Positions 12,357 through 24,010 of a DNA stretch of 64,000 nt are shown piece after piece. A program made the translations under genes and the position numbers. Below the pieces are notes generated by a model that saw nothing but the letters and a program-made list of their open reading frames with translations, was not told the DNA's origin and made no database searches. Numbering within the stretch: position 1 is the first letter of the stretch; every line of letters begins with the position of its first letter. This DNA is from Massospora cicadina (taxonomy: Eukaryota; Entomophthoromycota; Entomophthoromycetes; Entomophthorales; Entomophthoraceae): assembly GCA_022478985.1 (NCBI GenBank), contig JAKSZP010009248.1:1-64000 (forward strand). Reading direction: 5' to 3'.

Positions 12357-13440
12357 GGATGAATCCCATCTTGAGAGATAGCATGCTCAAGGAAATCCAG
12401 CTTCAATTGGAAGAAAGTACATTTGGAGGGCTTCAGCTTGACGTTAGGTGCCTGCAACTGTTGTAACACTCCTTATAGGTGCGTGAGGTGCTTGATGATG
12501 GTCTTGGAGAAAACCGTGATGTCTTTGAGATAGACAATCACACAGCTCTGCCTGAGGTTTCTGAAGAATATGGTCTATGACCCCCTGAAAAGTGGCAGGC
12601 ACATTGCATAACCCCTGGGGTAAACGAGTGGGTTGAAATAGGCCCTTGCTACAGATAAAGCGCACTTCTCCTGATCCTGCGGAGAAAAGGTCCATCTGCC
12701 AATACCCACTATCCAAGTCCATGGCAGAAAAGAACTTGGACCCAGAGAATTGGGCCAGAGCATCATTGATATGGGGGATAGGGTAATTATCCTTCTTTGT
12801 GAGGTTGTTCAACTTTCAGTAGTCTTTAAACTACCCAATGACCTCCATTTATCTTCTTTATTAGTAGAAGAGGGGACAACCAAGGGATTTGGGATGGCAC
12901 CATCGACCCAGCGTCAAACAGCTGTTTGAGCTCCGTCTGAATCTGTAGCTCCTCAACTTTGGATTTGCAGTAGGGTTTAGATCAGATGGGACGAGCATCC
13001 CCAACGTCAATAGTATGAGTCCAACCCTTCATATTCCCATAGTCGGTATCTCACTTAAAGAAAATGTCGCTATAGGTCTTAAGTAGAGTGTGGACTTTGT
13101 CAAGCTCTGCCAGGGTTAGTTCCTCAGAGATATGAACAGTAGGCAAAGTACATAATGATTTGTCAGTGGGTAAGCCCATATCAGCCATAGACCCAATACT
13201 GAGGACTTTCTTGGTGTCCTTAATTGGCATCAGCAGGCCTCTTCTAATTGCCTGGTACTTTTTTATGGCCAGATCCTTTGGGGTGAGATTCCCCAGCAGG
13301 AGATTGATGGGTCGCTGATAAGCTGGGCCCAATATGCCTGGCAACACTCTGAGCTTTAAGGGACTAATACCCTCAACGCTGGTTAGATGCAATAAGCAGT
13401 TGTGGAGGATTTTTAGGGTAATCTTCGTGTCAACTACCAT
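12357..13440 (-). pseudogene. Element C reverse transcriptase, upstream part
   Basis: The open piece 12444-12812 carries RT motifs in order: KKDNYPIPHINDALAQ, then FFSAMDLDSGYWQ (catalytic Asp of motif A), then FQPTRLPQGLCNVPATFQ. After a frameshift, the YxDD box near 12520-12535 reads YLKDI, so the first catalytic Asp of the pair is Lys. The stretch 13051-13440 (129 codons open) is the protease-RT linker and N-terminal RT region typical of gypsy Pol. Confidence 0.85.
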
Positions 13441-14040
13441 TTGTTCACTAGCCTTGATGACTACTCTTCAGAGGCATCAAAAGGAAATTTCTCTAGAGCG
13501 TCCACTGATTTGGGAAGCTTCTTTTTATTCCACCCCGCCATCATGTAGTGTAGTGGTAAGGCGGAGGAGGGGTACTCAACAGTGCAAGCGTATTCTTTTT
13601 TATTAAGCTCATCATTAAAGAATCAGAGGAACCTCATAGTTAAGAAGGGAGAGATAGCCCTTCTTCAATTTAATAACCCCTTAATATTCAAGCATAAACT
13701 TGGTAATAATGAGTAGGTCATATGTATTGTTGGCCAGTGACTCCGTTGGGGTTGACAAATGAGCTTACCAAAATAATGGGCAGAGAAGAGTAGGCTTTAA
13801 TAGTGCGGGTGCTGGCAGGACCCACAGTTCTAAACTCTTGGGTGTAGTCAATGTTAGGGGCCAGCTTAATTTTTAATGAGTTTGGTTGGCACAACGTTTA
13901 CTAAGACACAGTGTCAATGATAGCCCTAACCCGCACTACACTGATGACAACCTACACTTTGGTTAAGGTTCCACCCAATTTGGGGGAAAGAGCGAGGACC
14001 TTCTTTAACTGAGAGTAGAGGAAAGTCTTTTGGCAGTCTC
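13441..14040 (-). pseudogene. Element C protease region (broken)
   Basis: The frame around 13905-13935 reads VRAIIDTVS, the position of the retropepsin D-S/T-G triad, with Gly replaced by Val. The rest of the region is interrupted by stops. The placement follows from its position between gag and RT; the motif is degenerate. Confidence 0.6.
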
Positions 14041-15479
14041 ATGGTATTTCTCTTGGATAGAGTGCAGGGTATGAACACACTGGGTGGGTCAAATCAATGT
14101 GGCAAGGAGCTGTTAGCTTCACTGGCAGTGTCAATAACCTTAAAACCCTCACCACTTGACGGAGATAAGTTTGACGGAGGATTCTAGTCATACTCAATCT
14201 CTCTGTGTTCAACCTGTCAGGTACCTCCACTTCACCTGCGGGCTCCTAACACATAATGGCCAACATCTTCACGACCCCCTTTAGACTCATCATCAGTGGG
14301 GTTATCAATGAACGTCAGGGAGTCCATTGGTTGTGAGGTAAGTTCAGGGCTTCCTTTGTTGCAGGAGAGATCCTGGGGGTGCTCATCTACCCTATTGACT
14401 TTTGGAGGAGATGCTACAATTGTTACAGCTCTATATTTAGCCTTTGATGTAGAGGGTTTGGGATTTCCCATAACTACCAGTTTTAAACTAGAGATGGCCT
14501 GAGGAGCGGATGAGGGAGATAGAGGTAGCATCTTGGAAGGACGGAATGATGGAACCACTTGGGAAGTTCGCTCTGGAGTTAAAGAGGGGAAAGGAAAAGG
14601 GACGACTGCATTCATCAACTGCATTTTTTTAGCTGAAGACCAATGATAGCACTGCCCCATAACGGCAATTGTCCTCTGGCTATCTTAATGGGTTGAAGAA
14701 GAATTTATGGAGGCAACTTTACAGGAGCAGGGAACCAGAGGGAAAAAGCCGTAAAAGAGGGTAGAGTGGTCAGAGTAGATGCTTTCCTCAGAGCTTCTTG
14801 CATCGAGTTAAATTCATAGATGTCAGCCACTGCTAGAAAGGCCTCCTTGATATCTCATATTTTGGAAAGAGCGCTTAAATGAAGAGATATGTATCTCCAA
14901 GGAGGGATGGGACGCTAATCTAGCCAAGATAGCTGCAAAGGCTTCGACTTATGGTAGCATTTTTGCAAGCAGTAGAGTTTGAGCTTTACTGTAAAACTGC
15001 TTAACAAAAGAGGCGATTGATTCTCCCTTTTTCAGGCTAAGGCACTTAAAGGCCTGCTTTCATCTTCTCAAAAACTGGGGGTAGCCAAATTCCTCAATAA
15101 GTTTTTGTTTAACTTCCGCCCAGAGGCTGAGGGTGGCCATGTGAGGGACCATTATCTCCTGATCCATACGACTCAAGCAGGGAAGGATATATTTGTTTTT
15201 AAATGGCCAATTGCTCCTTCCATAGCAGCTCCATAGATAAAAAGGAAGGAGACAATAATTTCATCGCCCAGGGTAAACTTGTCCCTAAAAAGTTTGTGGA
15301 TACTAGGGGAGGCCCATAAGGGCCATGTAAAGAGTGCTGCTCAAGCCTTTTAAGGTGAGACAAAGCACTGGCTAACTGATGTTCCAGAGTAGCTAGCTGG
15401 GGTTTTAATTTCAGCGGTAAGGTCATAATTATATTCCCCACCAACCTCCATTTTTCTAGTTTGCTTTGCGATGTATAGT
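14041..15479 (-). pseudogene. Element C gag (broken)
   Basis: Begins just inside the primer site. The first open piece (15199-15479) contains a heptad-like stretch (LEHQLASALSHLKRLEQ). The second (14232-14660) is Pro/Ser/Thr-rich. No CCHC knuckle is seen, so this Gag may lack one or have lost it. An apparent ATG at 15498 lies in the primer binding site and is not a believable start. Confidence 0.6.
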
Positions 15480-15497
15480 CCCCTGTAGTGAACACCA
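15480..15497 (-). other. Primer binding site of element C
   Basis: TGGTGTTCACTACAGGGG on the minus strand, two bases after the LTR end (TTTGGCA at 15500). It differs from the B site by one C to T change. Confidence 0.78.
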
Positions 15498-15499
15498 CT

Positions 15500-16224
15500 T
15501 GCCAAATTACTGGCGTTTACTAATGCCCGTTGGTGCTATTTACACAGGACTTGAAAATTTGTAAGAGCAGGATAGCAAAACTCTCAGTTGCTTATTATGA
15601 GAATAATTGATTTATTTTATAATTTTTAAAGTAAACTATAAAGCTATAAAACTATAAAAAAAGGATGCTTTTTATTATCTTAATGGTGGTGACGGGGTAA
15701 AAAAAGAACCCTATTAATATGTTGCTGCTTAGTACATAAGCAGTCTGAGGCTTGAAGTGAGAGGGCCAAGAAATTATTATAAGCTATGAGCATCCAATTT
15801 AGGGAATATGAGGATTTGACCTATCAGAGCTCTTGATTTTCAACTTACTTCAATGGATAGGCTGATGGAGGCTCAAAACTAGGTAAGACAAATCCGTTAG
15901 GCAAGGATTTAATCCAACCCAATCAGTGGATAGGAATATATTTGCACCTTGTGGACACCTTCGCTCCTATAAAAGGAGTTGGTATCCACCAAGGTGTTTA
16001 TACTGAACTGTCAAGAGGCAGGGGAGGAGCCTTGACATAACTTACCATATTTGGCTGCAGGTCTGGTTTAACCTCATTACTAATAGAGGGACAATCTGGC
16101 CAAGGAGTGAGAGAAATAGCATTACCCCAATTTGAGGGGTTCCACCAAGAATCAGCCGGGGTTTTTGGCCCTTATTACCTGTATTTAAACCTGGTACACT
16201 CCTATTACAGTATTGGACTTGTAA
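15500..16224 (-). repeat. 5' LTR of element C
   Basis: The inner end is TGCCAAATTACTGG on the plus strand, next to the primer site. The outer end is set near 16224, where the match to the 3' LTR (8733-9200) stops (CTTGTAA in both). A short hairpin CTCCT-ATAAA-AGGAG is at about 15961-15975 and is partly kept in the other copy. On the minus strand there is TATAAA near 15997-16003, a candidate promoter box. Confidence 0.8.
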
Positions 16225-17300
16225 TTGTCCACAAGGTCCAATTAGTTTTGGGCTTATGGTTAGTAATTTTTAGCTGATATAATAGGTTTAGTTACTTCTA
16301 AACTTATTGATAGTCATCTACCAATCTATATAAAATAATATAAATAACATTATGTATTAATGATCAGCTTACCTCAATTAAACAAACTTATCTGTTGGAT
16401 TATAAACACAAAAAAATGCTAGATAAAATAAGCTATTGACATTAATTTTTGGGAAAACAGAACCTCCTTTTAAAAAGCTCTAGATAGTATGAATTGATTG
16501 AGAAAATATAATTTGTCAATAAAACTCTTTTTAAAGTCTGCGCCATCGTTCACCTGACTTATAAAATTTTGCTCACAAATACAAATTAAAGTCTTCTTTG
16601 ATTGGGTCCAAGTGTAAACTATAAGCAACTTAAAATTTACAGTGCTGAGTATATATACAAGAAATAACAATTATAAGTCAGAATAAAGTATGGCGCAGGC
16701 TTCAAAAAGGGTTTTATTAAAGATTTATATTCTTAAATTATTTCATACTTTTTATAGCTTTTTTTAAAGGAGTTTCTTTTTTCCAAAAAAATTTACTTCC
16801 AGTTCTATTTTCCTCAAAAATTATGCAACTTTGAAAGTATTTCTTTTTTCCAATTTTTTAAAAAATCACTATCTCAATATGAGTATTTGAACCCTCACTA
16901 TTTCTATATGAAAAAAATCATTGTATATATATTATATAGTATTTATAACAATTATCATAAATACCTCATTCTAGTAAATTAGTTAATTTTATTGCTCAAT
17001 CTATGTTAAATTTACTGATTGCCATTTACAATAATTCATTGTATCAAATTTAGTTGATTTTACTGGTCAATATATGATTAGATTAATGTTTGCTATCTAC
17101 AATAATTCATTTTATTAATTTGGGTGATTTTATTGGTCATGTATGCTAAATTCACTGATCATCATCTACAGTAAATTATTTTATAAATATAGTTGAGTTT
17201 ATGGGTCAATCTTTGCTAAATTTACTGATTGCCATATACAATTACTTATTTTCTCAAGTTTAGTTGAGTTTAATGCTCAAATTATGCAAGAATGATAGCT
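16225..17300. other. AT-rich spacer, no gene seen
   Basis: Strongly AT-rich, with long A and T runs near 16740-16870. The open frame at 16470-16670 (minus) has no recognisable content. The only clear structure is the minisatellite at 16981-17290. Confidence 0.6.
16981..17290. repeat. Degenerate ~70-bp minisatellite, about 4.4 copies
   Basis: Units begin at about 16981, 17052, 17123 and 17191, with a partial at about 17262. Each starts AGTTGA(G/T)TTT and carries a GGTCAAT block, then a CTGATTGCCATTTACAATAA-like block. Spacing is 71, 71, 68 and 71 bases. Confidence 0.8.
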
Positions 17301-18269
17301 ATCTATAATGGTTTAAGCCTGTCCCGGTATGATCTTATACTTGCCTGGATTTTGGCATACCCCAGTCATAGGACATAAATCATGTCAAAAGGTTCTTCAA
17401 AGCTATTGTTTCAAAATGTTGGAACTAAGTTTACACAGCAATGAATATTCCCACAATTGCTATCCATTGCTTCTGGTCCATTTTATTATATTACTAAATT
17501 AATGGTAAGATACTGGACCAATACTTATGACCAGTCCTTGGATCATCCTTACAATACTTCTTTTGCGCATTAGTATCAATTTTTAGCTAAAATGGCTTGT
17601 TAACGTTCAGCAAAAGCAACTTTTTAGATTGTGCCTACTGCTCTAATTAGAGCATTACATATGACTTTCAACAGCTACAGTTACAAAAGAGAATCCTGCC
17701 TGGCAGAGCTTAGCTCATAGAGACAACAGCCCACAGTAACTTCTTTTTTATGTGAAAAGCAAAAACTCCCGCCAAATGGGCAACCCATCCAGTGGGAGTT
17801 CATCCACTGATACTTACAAAAGTGTCAGGGGTGAGGCCCAAGTAAACCAAACAAGCTTGACCAATATAAATGTTGGCAATAGACCTGAGTACAATAAAAA
17901 CTAGGCCATGAACACCACAATCAACATGACAATAATAGAAACAACTAGAAGAATGGAAGCAAAAATCCCACTAAAGGCAGCTCAACCTCAAGAGGTACCA
18001 TCACTCACCACTTTGGTGGAGAATGGTGGTCCCAACGACGGGGTAACTCATGCCAAAGCAAAGGTACTAGTGGGCAATACCCCACAAAAAGTCCTTTCTT
18101 GGCCCAGTATCCTCAATACTGAGCATTCATCCTCCTCAGGGATGGCAGAAGCCTTATCTACTAGGGGGCCAATACCCAACGGCTTACTCCCCATGCAGGG
18201 AAATGATTGTCCTAAGTTGAGCAAAGATAATTGGTGGAGATCTAATGTTTGTGCTACTGGAGAGTTTTT

Positions 18270-18712
18270 GGCAATTTTCCTGAAAAAATTAAGTCACCTC
18301 ATCTGACTAACCCCTTATTGAGCCCAAATCCTGATGAGAGTACATTACTTCAGGATTTCCCAATAGCAATAAAGCTAAAAGGAATTTGTTGGAAATTGGC
18401 CCTGACAAAAATCAATCCCTTCATTTGACTAACTACTTAATGGGTCCAAAACTGAATGGGGTTATGGTCGCCATAAAACCCTGATAGCAATAAAACTGGA
18501 GGAAAACTGTTGGCAATCCTCCCTGACAAAATTCAGTTCCCCAATCAAATAGCCCTTTATCAGGTCCATACCCAAGTGAGGTAGTTATCACTTCAAGTGT
18601 CTCCAATATCTATAAAACTTGAGAAAAATTGCCAGCAAATATTCCAGATAAAAAAGGTCCCCTCATCCAACTAACCCCTTGTCAGTCCCAAACCCAAATT
18701 AGGTTCAGCCAT
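18270..18712 (+). repeat. ~121-bp tandem repeat, about 3.6 units
   Basis: Units start at about 18270, 18391, 18512 and 18634, spacing 121, 121 and 122 bases. Each opens GGCAAT..., passes CCTGACAAAA, a CCCC-TCAT-TGACTAAC-CC block and a ...CC(A)AACC(C)AA block, and ends near CAATAAAACT...TTG. As 121 is not a multiple of three, a coding function would need frame changes. Confidence 0.75.
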
Positions 18713-20842
18713 TTTTAGATCTGACTCAGACTTGTCAGACAACCTAAACCCATTACCAAAAAAAACAAAAGTAACGGCAAAAAATTCCAAATCTGATGAA
18801 ACAATCCAAGAAACAAACAGAGCACCCCATAACACACATCAGTGAAATATACTGATGCAGAATAACGTGATGACCCCTAGAGGCATTTCCACTCATGAGA
18901 TGATACAATGGGAAAATCTGCAGTTCCCATATACAACGGAAACAAAATGTATTTCAAAAGCCATATCCCCAGCTACAGCGGCAACATGGCACACAAACAA
19001 ATTTTTGATGGCCACAAAGCTTTGATTGATACACAAATTCTGATTGAGTTGGCAAAAATCTTCAAATTATTGTGCATATGCATGGAGATGGCCCTCAAGT
19101 GGATGAAACTGCAAGTGGACCACCAAGCAGTGGAGGAAGCAGTCTGTGAGAACTTAAAGCCTGAGGATGCTAAAGCATGACTAGACACAGGCATTGACCT
19201 TTATGAAACCATGGAGTTCACCTAGGCAGGTATCCCAAGAAAAAATGGCAGCTTCATTCAGAAGATCAGGGACTTCACTGTCAAAATTAGATGTCTACAT
19301 AAAAATTTTCCCTAACGCTATGATAGCGCTCAACTGGGAATGTCACGCTCTCTCTGATGAAACATCCCTTAAATGGTAAAATATCACCTTTTCACCTGAT
19401 GAGTGGCTACTGTGGATTGCGGCAGGGTTTAAGGCCATCAAAGCCCTGAACTGGTCATACACGGTCATCCCACCTGCTCTGGCATCTAATCTGCTACAAG
19501 CTGATTGGATGAAGGAAAAAGCTGTAGAATGGGGGCCATTTCAGGAGTGGTCACCAGAAATTGCTATTAACTGGAGTGCCAATGATCTTACCCCAGCCAT
19601 GATGAACTATTGGCTTTGTGCTAATACTATAATAGAACAAGTACAGGACTGGGCCATAACGGGTATAACAAAGAATATTCATGAGACCCTGCGCGACCAC
19701 TCATTCAATTTGATAAAAGGAACCTCTGGCAGGATCATGCCCCTCTGTCTGCGGCAGCGGACTGTGATGCTGCGGGATTCTCCTCCAACACAGCCCATGT
19801 CTGGATTAACACGAGATCCCTCCCCAAGCAGCAGTGGCCATGCAGGGGGTTGTGAACCTGAACTTGGATAGGATTGGCTAAAAACAAGCATTTGAGTCAT
19901 ATTGATCCGCAATTGGAAACAGTCATTTACTGATTCCTCTCTTGCCACCCCCTACGTAGCAGAGGGATTTACCCCTACAGAAGCCTTCCAGTGGATCAAA
20001 GAGGAGATTCTGGCAGATGCAGCACGCCATTTCACCAATGCTGGTTGGAACAGCATCACTGTCCAAGGCTGGTGCTAACAAAGTGCCACAACGCTAGAAG
20101 GCTGCTTGAATATTTTCATGAGGCTTATGGCCCCAAGGCCACGCTTACCTAAATTGCTTTGGCTTCTTTCCAACAGAAGCATTGGGATGGAAATCCCTCA
20201 AAATAGCCATGGCTATGGCCAGCACCATCCACAAATGAGGTACCCATATGCATCAAGTGGAAGCTTTCTTGACCTGAGGTTTCAGTTTAGATGAAGAGAT
20301 CAGCTGGATCCTCAAGGTGAAATCTCCAGCAAAGGCTCCAATACCTTGTGCATATAAGAAATCATATATTATGTCAGTTGCCATTCATAAAGATATTTAA
20401 AGGCTCCAGAAGTCATTTGGACTTTATTTGAGCATTTATCAGCTGCAGTTCTCTGGCTAATAGGCCCCCAAATCCTATCTTAAGGATGCAATTTGCATCC
20501 ACCTCCAATTGGTTGAGGAAGAGAAATAACATGATCTGATAGTCGTGATATACAAGTAGCTTGACAGCATACTAGCCAGCAGCAATTTCTACCGCCACTG
20601 GGTACCAAAACATGTCTATATTGACTTTTTCCCAATAAACTCGATTGTAAATGACTTTTAGAGGTAGAAATAAAATATAAGGTCTCCTACCTGCGCACTG
20701 ACTACCCAATATGCAAAATCTGACGGCAAAATGGGTGACTTTTCACAACCTACTGATGGACTGTGCCCATGAAGTGGGTGCACAAGGCGATTTGTACCAG
20801 CCTGTCATACTATGATAAAGTTCATAAATTTTTGGCAAGCCA

Positions 20843-21460
20843 TGTAATGAATGGTTTTGCGCCAATATTCCATGAGGAAATTGGGAAGTAAGAGCTTCAT
20901 AGCTGACTCTACTAGGTACCAGCCTGCCAGAACCAATCCCTGAACCCATCCATTGAGTTTTGTCATTGCCACATACCCTCGGATCACTGTCCAAATGCTT
21001 TAGGAGAATACCAAAATCCACGCCAATGCCACACCAAGATCACTAGTGGAGCTCATCTTTGATCCAAAATATATATTTCAAACAAAATATTATTTCTTTA
21101 TGCAAGCAATTCTTTTATTTGACTTTTGGGGATTTTGTAGAAGACATAACTGGCCATTCAGGTCAGTATATCCCCAAATAAATAGTATTTTGCTAAAATC
21201 AAGTAAACTTACTCCTATGCCAAGCTCTTCTGAGCAGGCCAACACATCTTGGATGAAGAGACCATATACCACTGAATTATTGTCCATGCAGCTCATAAGT
21301 CCGATGTCATATTGACTCAGATGCATTGCAGCTTTGGACAGCCAAATTTCCCTTGCTCAGATTCCCTCTAATTTGGGTTTCTTCCTATAAGTTCCATATT
21401 CAGATCCAGTACTGGCTGATCCATAGCAATGTACAGATCAGGTACCACCTGATCATTACA
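20843..21460 (-). repeat. 3' LTR of element Y
   Basis: 618 bp. Plus-strand ends are TGTAATG and CATTACA, a perfect 7-bp inverted pair. It is nearly collinear with 22349-22967, with scattered, mostly transition differences. Next to the right end is the palindrome GATCAGGT-ACC-ACCTGATC (21436-21454). Confidence 0.9.
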
Positions 21461-21599
21461 TCACCTCCCTGTGAAAACTGGAATTTCTGGACCATCCACA
21501 GGCATTGAACGCCATCTTCTCCCATTTTCCACAATGCCTCCTCCTCCGGATCACCTTTCCACTTTATTTTCACATGCGGCTGGCCCTTCGCCCATCTCC

Positions 21600-22135
21600 C
21601 AAGCTCCAGGTTTGGTGCTCTGCGTTGATCCATCTGTCACTTCTGGTGGGCTATTGCCCACTCCAAATTTCCCCATAACTTCTCCTTGGTATCCACCTGA
21701 GCACACGCCATCTCATCTGCCCCCCAGTACACTCCATCCATGGCTCCTCCAGATGCTCTTTGTGGATCCTCCTGTTGCTTCTGGTGGGCTGCCCCCTGCT
21801 CCAAACTTACCTGTATACTTCCCCAGTATCCGCCAGGGCACGCGCCATCTTGACCGCCCCTTGGAACACTCCATCCACGGCCCCTCTGGATGCTCTTTGT
21901 GGATTCTCCTGTTGCTTCTGCCAGGCCACCGCCCGCTCCACACTTCACCATAGATTTTCCTTGGTATCCACCATGGCTAACGCCATTTTGTCCGCCCCCT
22001 GGTACAACTCATCCACAGCTCCTTTGGACGCCTTTTGGGGATCCGCCTGCTGCTCCTGATGGGCCACTGCCCGCGCCATACTTCTTCGTTGATTTTCCTC
22101 AATATCCGCTATGGCCTGCGCCATTTCATCCGCCC
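21600..22135 (-). pseudogene. Tandem-repeat protein encoded by element Y (broken)
   Basis: Read right to left there are about four units of ~46 codons. Unit 1 includes ARAVAHQEQQADPQKASK then GAVDELYQGADKMA. Unit 2 includes ERAVAWQKQQENPQRASR then GAVDGVFQGAVKMA. Unit 3, in a shifted frame, has AAHQKQQEDPQRASGGAM then DGVYWGADEMA. Unit 4 has TKEKLWGNLEWAIAHQK. The Ala/Gln/Asp-rich, heptad-like content suggests helices or coiled coils. Stops lie at equivalent places in units 2 and 3, near a position that is Arg-Arg in unit 1. I recognise no family. Plus-strand Pro-rich open frames here are antisense readings of the repeat. Confidence 0.6.
21620..22125 (-). repeat. ~138-bp direct tandem repeat inside element Y
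   Basis: The landmark GCTCTTTGTGGATCCTCC recurs as (t/c)GC(T/C)(C/T)TTTG near 21754, 21891 and 22029, spacing 137 and 138 bases; a fourth degenerate unit lies to the left. The period is a multiple of three apart from one base, as expected for a repeat selected in a protein and later frameshifted. Confidence 0.85.
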
Positions 22136-22348
22136 ACAGTACAAATCATACCCAGTTCCTCCAGACACTTGAGCCAACCACATCTGACATTTAACTAGTG
22201 ACACTTCTTTTTGACCACCGTAGAACCATTCCTCCCCTTTCAGAACCTCCACCTCCCTCAACTCACAGTCAGACCATTCCTCCCCTTCCAGAACATCCAC
22301 CTCCTTCCACTCACAGCCAAACCAAGAAGAAAATTGAGTTGAGTCTAA

Positions 22349-22967
22349 TGTAGTAAACGGGCTTGCGCCAATATTCCATGAGAAAATTGGGAAGTAAGAG
22401 CCTCATAGCTGACTATACTAGGGACCAGCCTGCCAGAGCCAATCCCTGAACCTATCCGCCAAGTTTTGTCATTGCCACATGCCCTTGGATCACTGTCCAC
22501 ATTCTGTAGGAGAATACTGAGATCCACGCCAACGCCACACCAAGCTCACTAGTGGAGCTCATCTTTGATCCAAAATATATATTTAAAACAAAATATTATT
22601 TCTTTATGCAAGCAATTCTTTTATTTGACTTTTGGGGATTTTGTAGAAGACATAACTGGCCATTCAGGCCAGTCTATCCCCAAATAAATAGTATTTTGCT
22701 AAAATCGAATAAGCTTTCTCCTACGCCAAGCTCTTCTGAGCTGGCCAACACATCTCAGATGAAGAGACCATATCCCACCAAATTATTGTCCATGCAGCTC
22801 ATAAGTCTGATGTCATATCAACTCAGATGCATTGCGGCTTTGGACAGCCAAATTTCCCTTGCTCTGATTCCCTCCAATTTGGGTTTCTTTCTATAAATTC
22901 CATATTCAGATCCAGTACTGGCTGATCCATAGCAATGTATGGATCAGGTACCACCTGATCCATTACA
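22349..22967 (-). repeat. 5' LTR of element Y
   Basis: 619 bp, plus-strand ends TGTAGTA and CATTACA. The palindrome GGATCAGGT-ACC-ACCTGATCC (22941-22961; 9-bp arms) lies six bases from its outer end. It aligns throughout to 20843-21460. Confidence 0.9.
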
Positions 22968-24010
22968 AGCCAGAGGCAATTACATCAATAAATTATATTT
23001 ATCTTCATACAGTGGAAGCTCTTTATGAACATGCACCATTGATGAAGATAAAACTAGCTCTTTCCCAGTTTATCTATATTACAGGCCTTAAGAGGGTGAT
23101 CTACATTGAATAAGGGGGCGCCAAAAATGTATGTCGGTTCTGTTACCAGATTAAACACATGATGCTTCAGGTCACCATAAGAAAGGGTTATCGCTATGAG
23201 ATTATAAGTATGACCCTATAAACGGGATCACTAAAGTCAGTTCTAAGCCTTCCTTCACCCCAGATCCAAGGAATGGATCCCACATAACTTATTGGAGATC
23301 ATAGACATGAAACGCCAGTAACAGGAGCTGTATGCAGCCCACCAATAATCATGGGCATGTGATAGGGAAAAGCGCCCTAAGGCCAACGATGAGCAATTCA
23401 TGAACCTGAACCTGGAGTCATATAGGATGGATGAGGAAACGAAATTAGCGTCCCAGCACGCCCGCCCACCCAGGAGTAATGTTCAGAGAAGGGAGAACTA
23501 AGCGGCAGAAAGCGGTGCTAAAAAGATCTGTAATAGTCCTTCAGGAAAAGGGCCTAGAATGATCGACCTCCCAACAGAACAACTCCTCTCTGATAAATCC
23601 AACCAACCAGGTGGTCGAAAAAAACAGCAAAACCCCCAATGTACTCACACCAAGCCCAACTCACACGGGCAGTCAGCAACCAAAGCTGATCTCAGTGGCT
23701 CATCAGTAATTGATGCTGACTCTTCCACTCGCCCTTCCTCTACAAAGCAGCGGCTCTCATTTTGTACTGAAACTGTCTACCCTCTTAATAGACAAGGATA
23801 CTGGAATGGAAATGGAATACCCTGTGAGCTCAATGCCACAAACAAAATCTTTGTCCCAACAAACCGCTCTAACTGTACACCTCCAACCTGTCACCCCTCA
23901 TTGGTGACACCCGCTGCTAAAAACCAACTTCTGTCTAAGACTCAATGCATACCCCAAACAATCCTCATGCCCATGGGTTGGGCGGCCACCAATGATCATT
24001 GAAACCATGA

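Larger units (their letters stand above)
9201..15499 (-). mobile_element. Ty3/gypsy element C, internal region
   Basis: Read right to left between LTRs at 15500-16224 and 8733-9200: primer site, gag, protease, RT, RNase H, integrase. This is Ty3/gypsy order. It is about 5.0 kb once the 1.3-kb insertion at 11072-12356 is subtracted. No chromodomain is seen after the integrase, which ends in a GPF-type C-terminal module. All frames are broken and both the protease and integrase active sites are changed, so this copy is dead. Confidence 0.88.
20843..22967 (-). mobile_element. Element Y: complete short LTR element with repeat-coding interior
   Basis: Two direct LTRs (20843-21460 and 22349-22967) enclose 888 bp. 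The flanks are identical five-base duplications, AGCCA at 20838-20842 and 22968-22972, so this is one complete insertion into the LINE. On the minus strand a purine tract (CACAGGGAGGTGA, complement of 21461-21473) abuts the 3' LTR, giving the direction. The interior has no RT or integrase, so it must be non-autonomous, like TRIM-type elements. It instead carries tandem ~138-bp repeats. No clear primer binding site follows the 5' LTR. A third LTR of the family stands alone at 57552-58169. Confidence 0.88.
17908..23520 (+). pseudogene. LINE ORF1 (gag-like), broken and interrupted
   Basis: Open pieces are 17908-18306, 18908-19180 and 19509-19871, then, after element Y, a piece with the knuckle CRFCYQIKHMMLQV at 23132-23173. 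This is CX2CX4HX4C with the last Cys changed to Val. The region between 18270 and 18712 is a tandem repeat and may be untranslated. The 19509-19871 piece is Trp-rich (WGPFQEWSPEIAINW). I recognise no named family from the N-terminal pieces; the ORF1 role is inferred from position and knuckle. Confidence 0.5.

Noticed and set aside
13540..13600. tRNA-like start (GTAGTGTAGTGGTAAGGCGG) in element C
   Set aside because: It looks like a tRNA A box, but no B box, anticodon arm or acceptor pairing could be found downstream, and it lies in the broken protease region.
21471..22198. Plus-strand Pro-rich open frames
   Set aside because: They are antisense readings of the tandem repeat in element Y; direction of Y is set by its polypurine tract.
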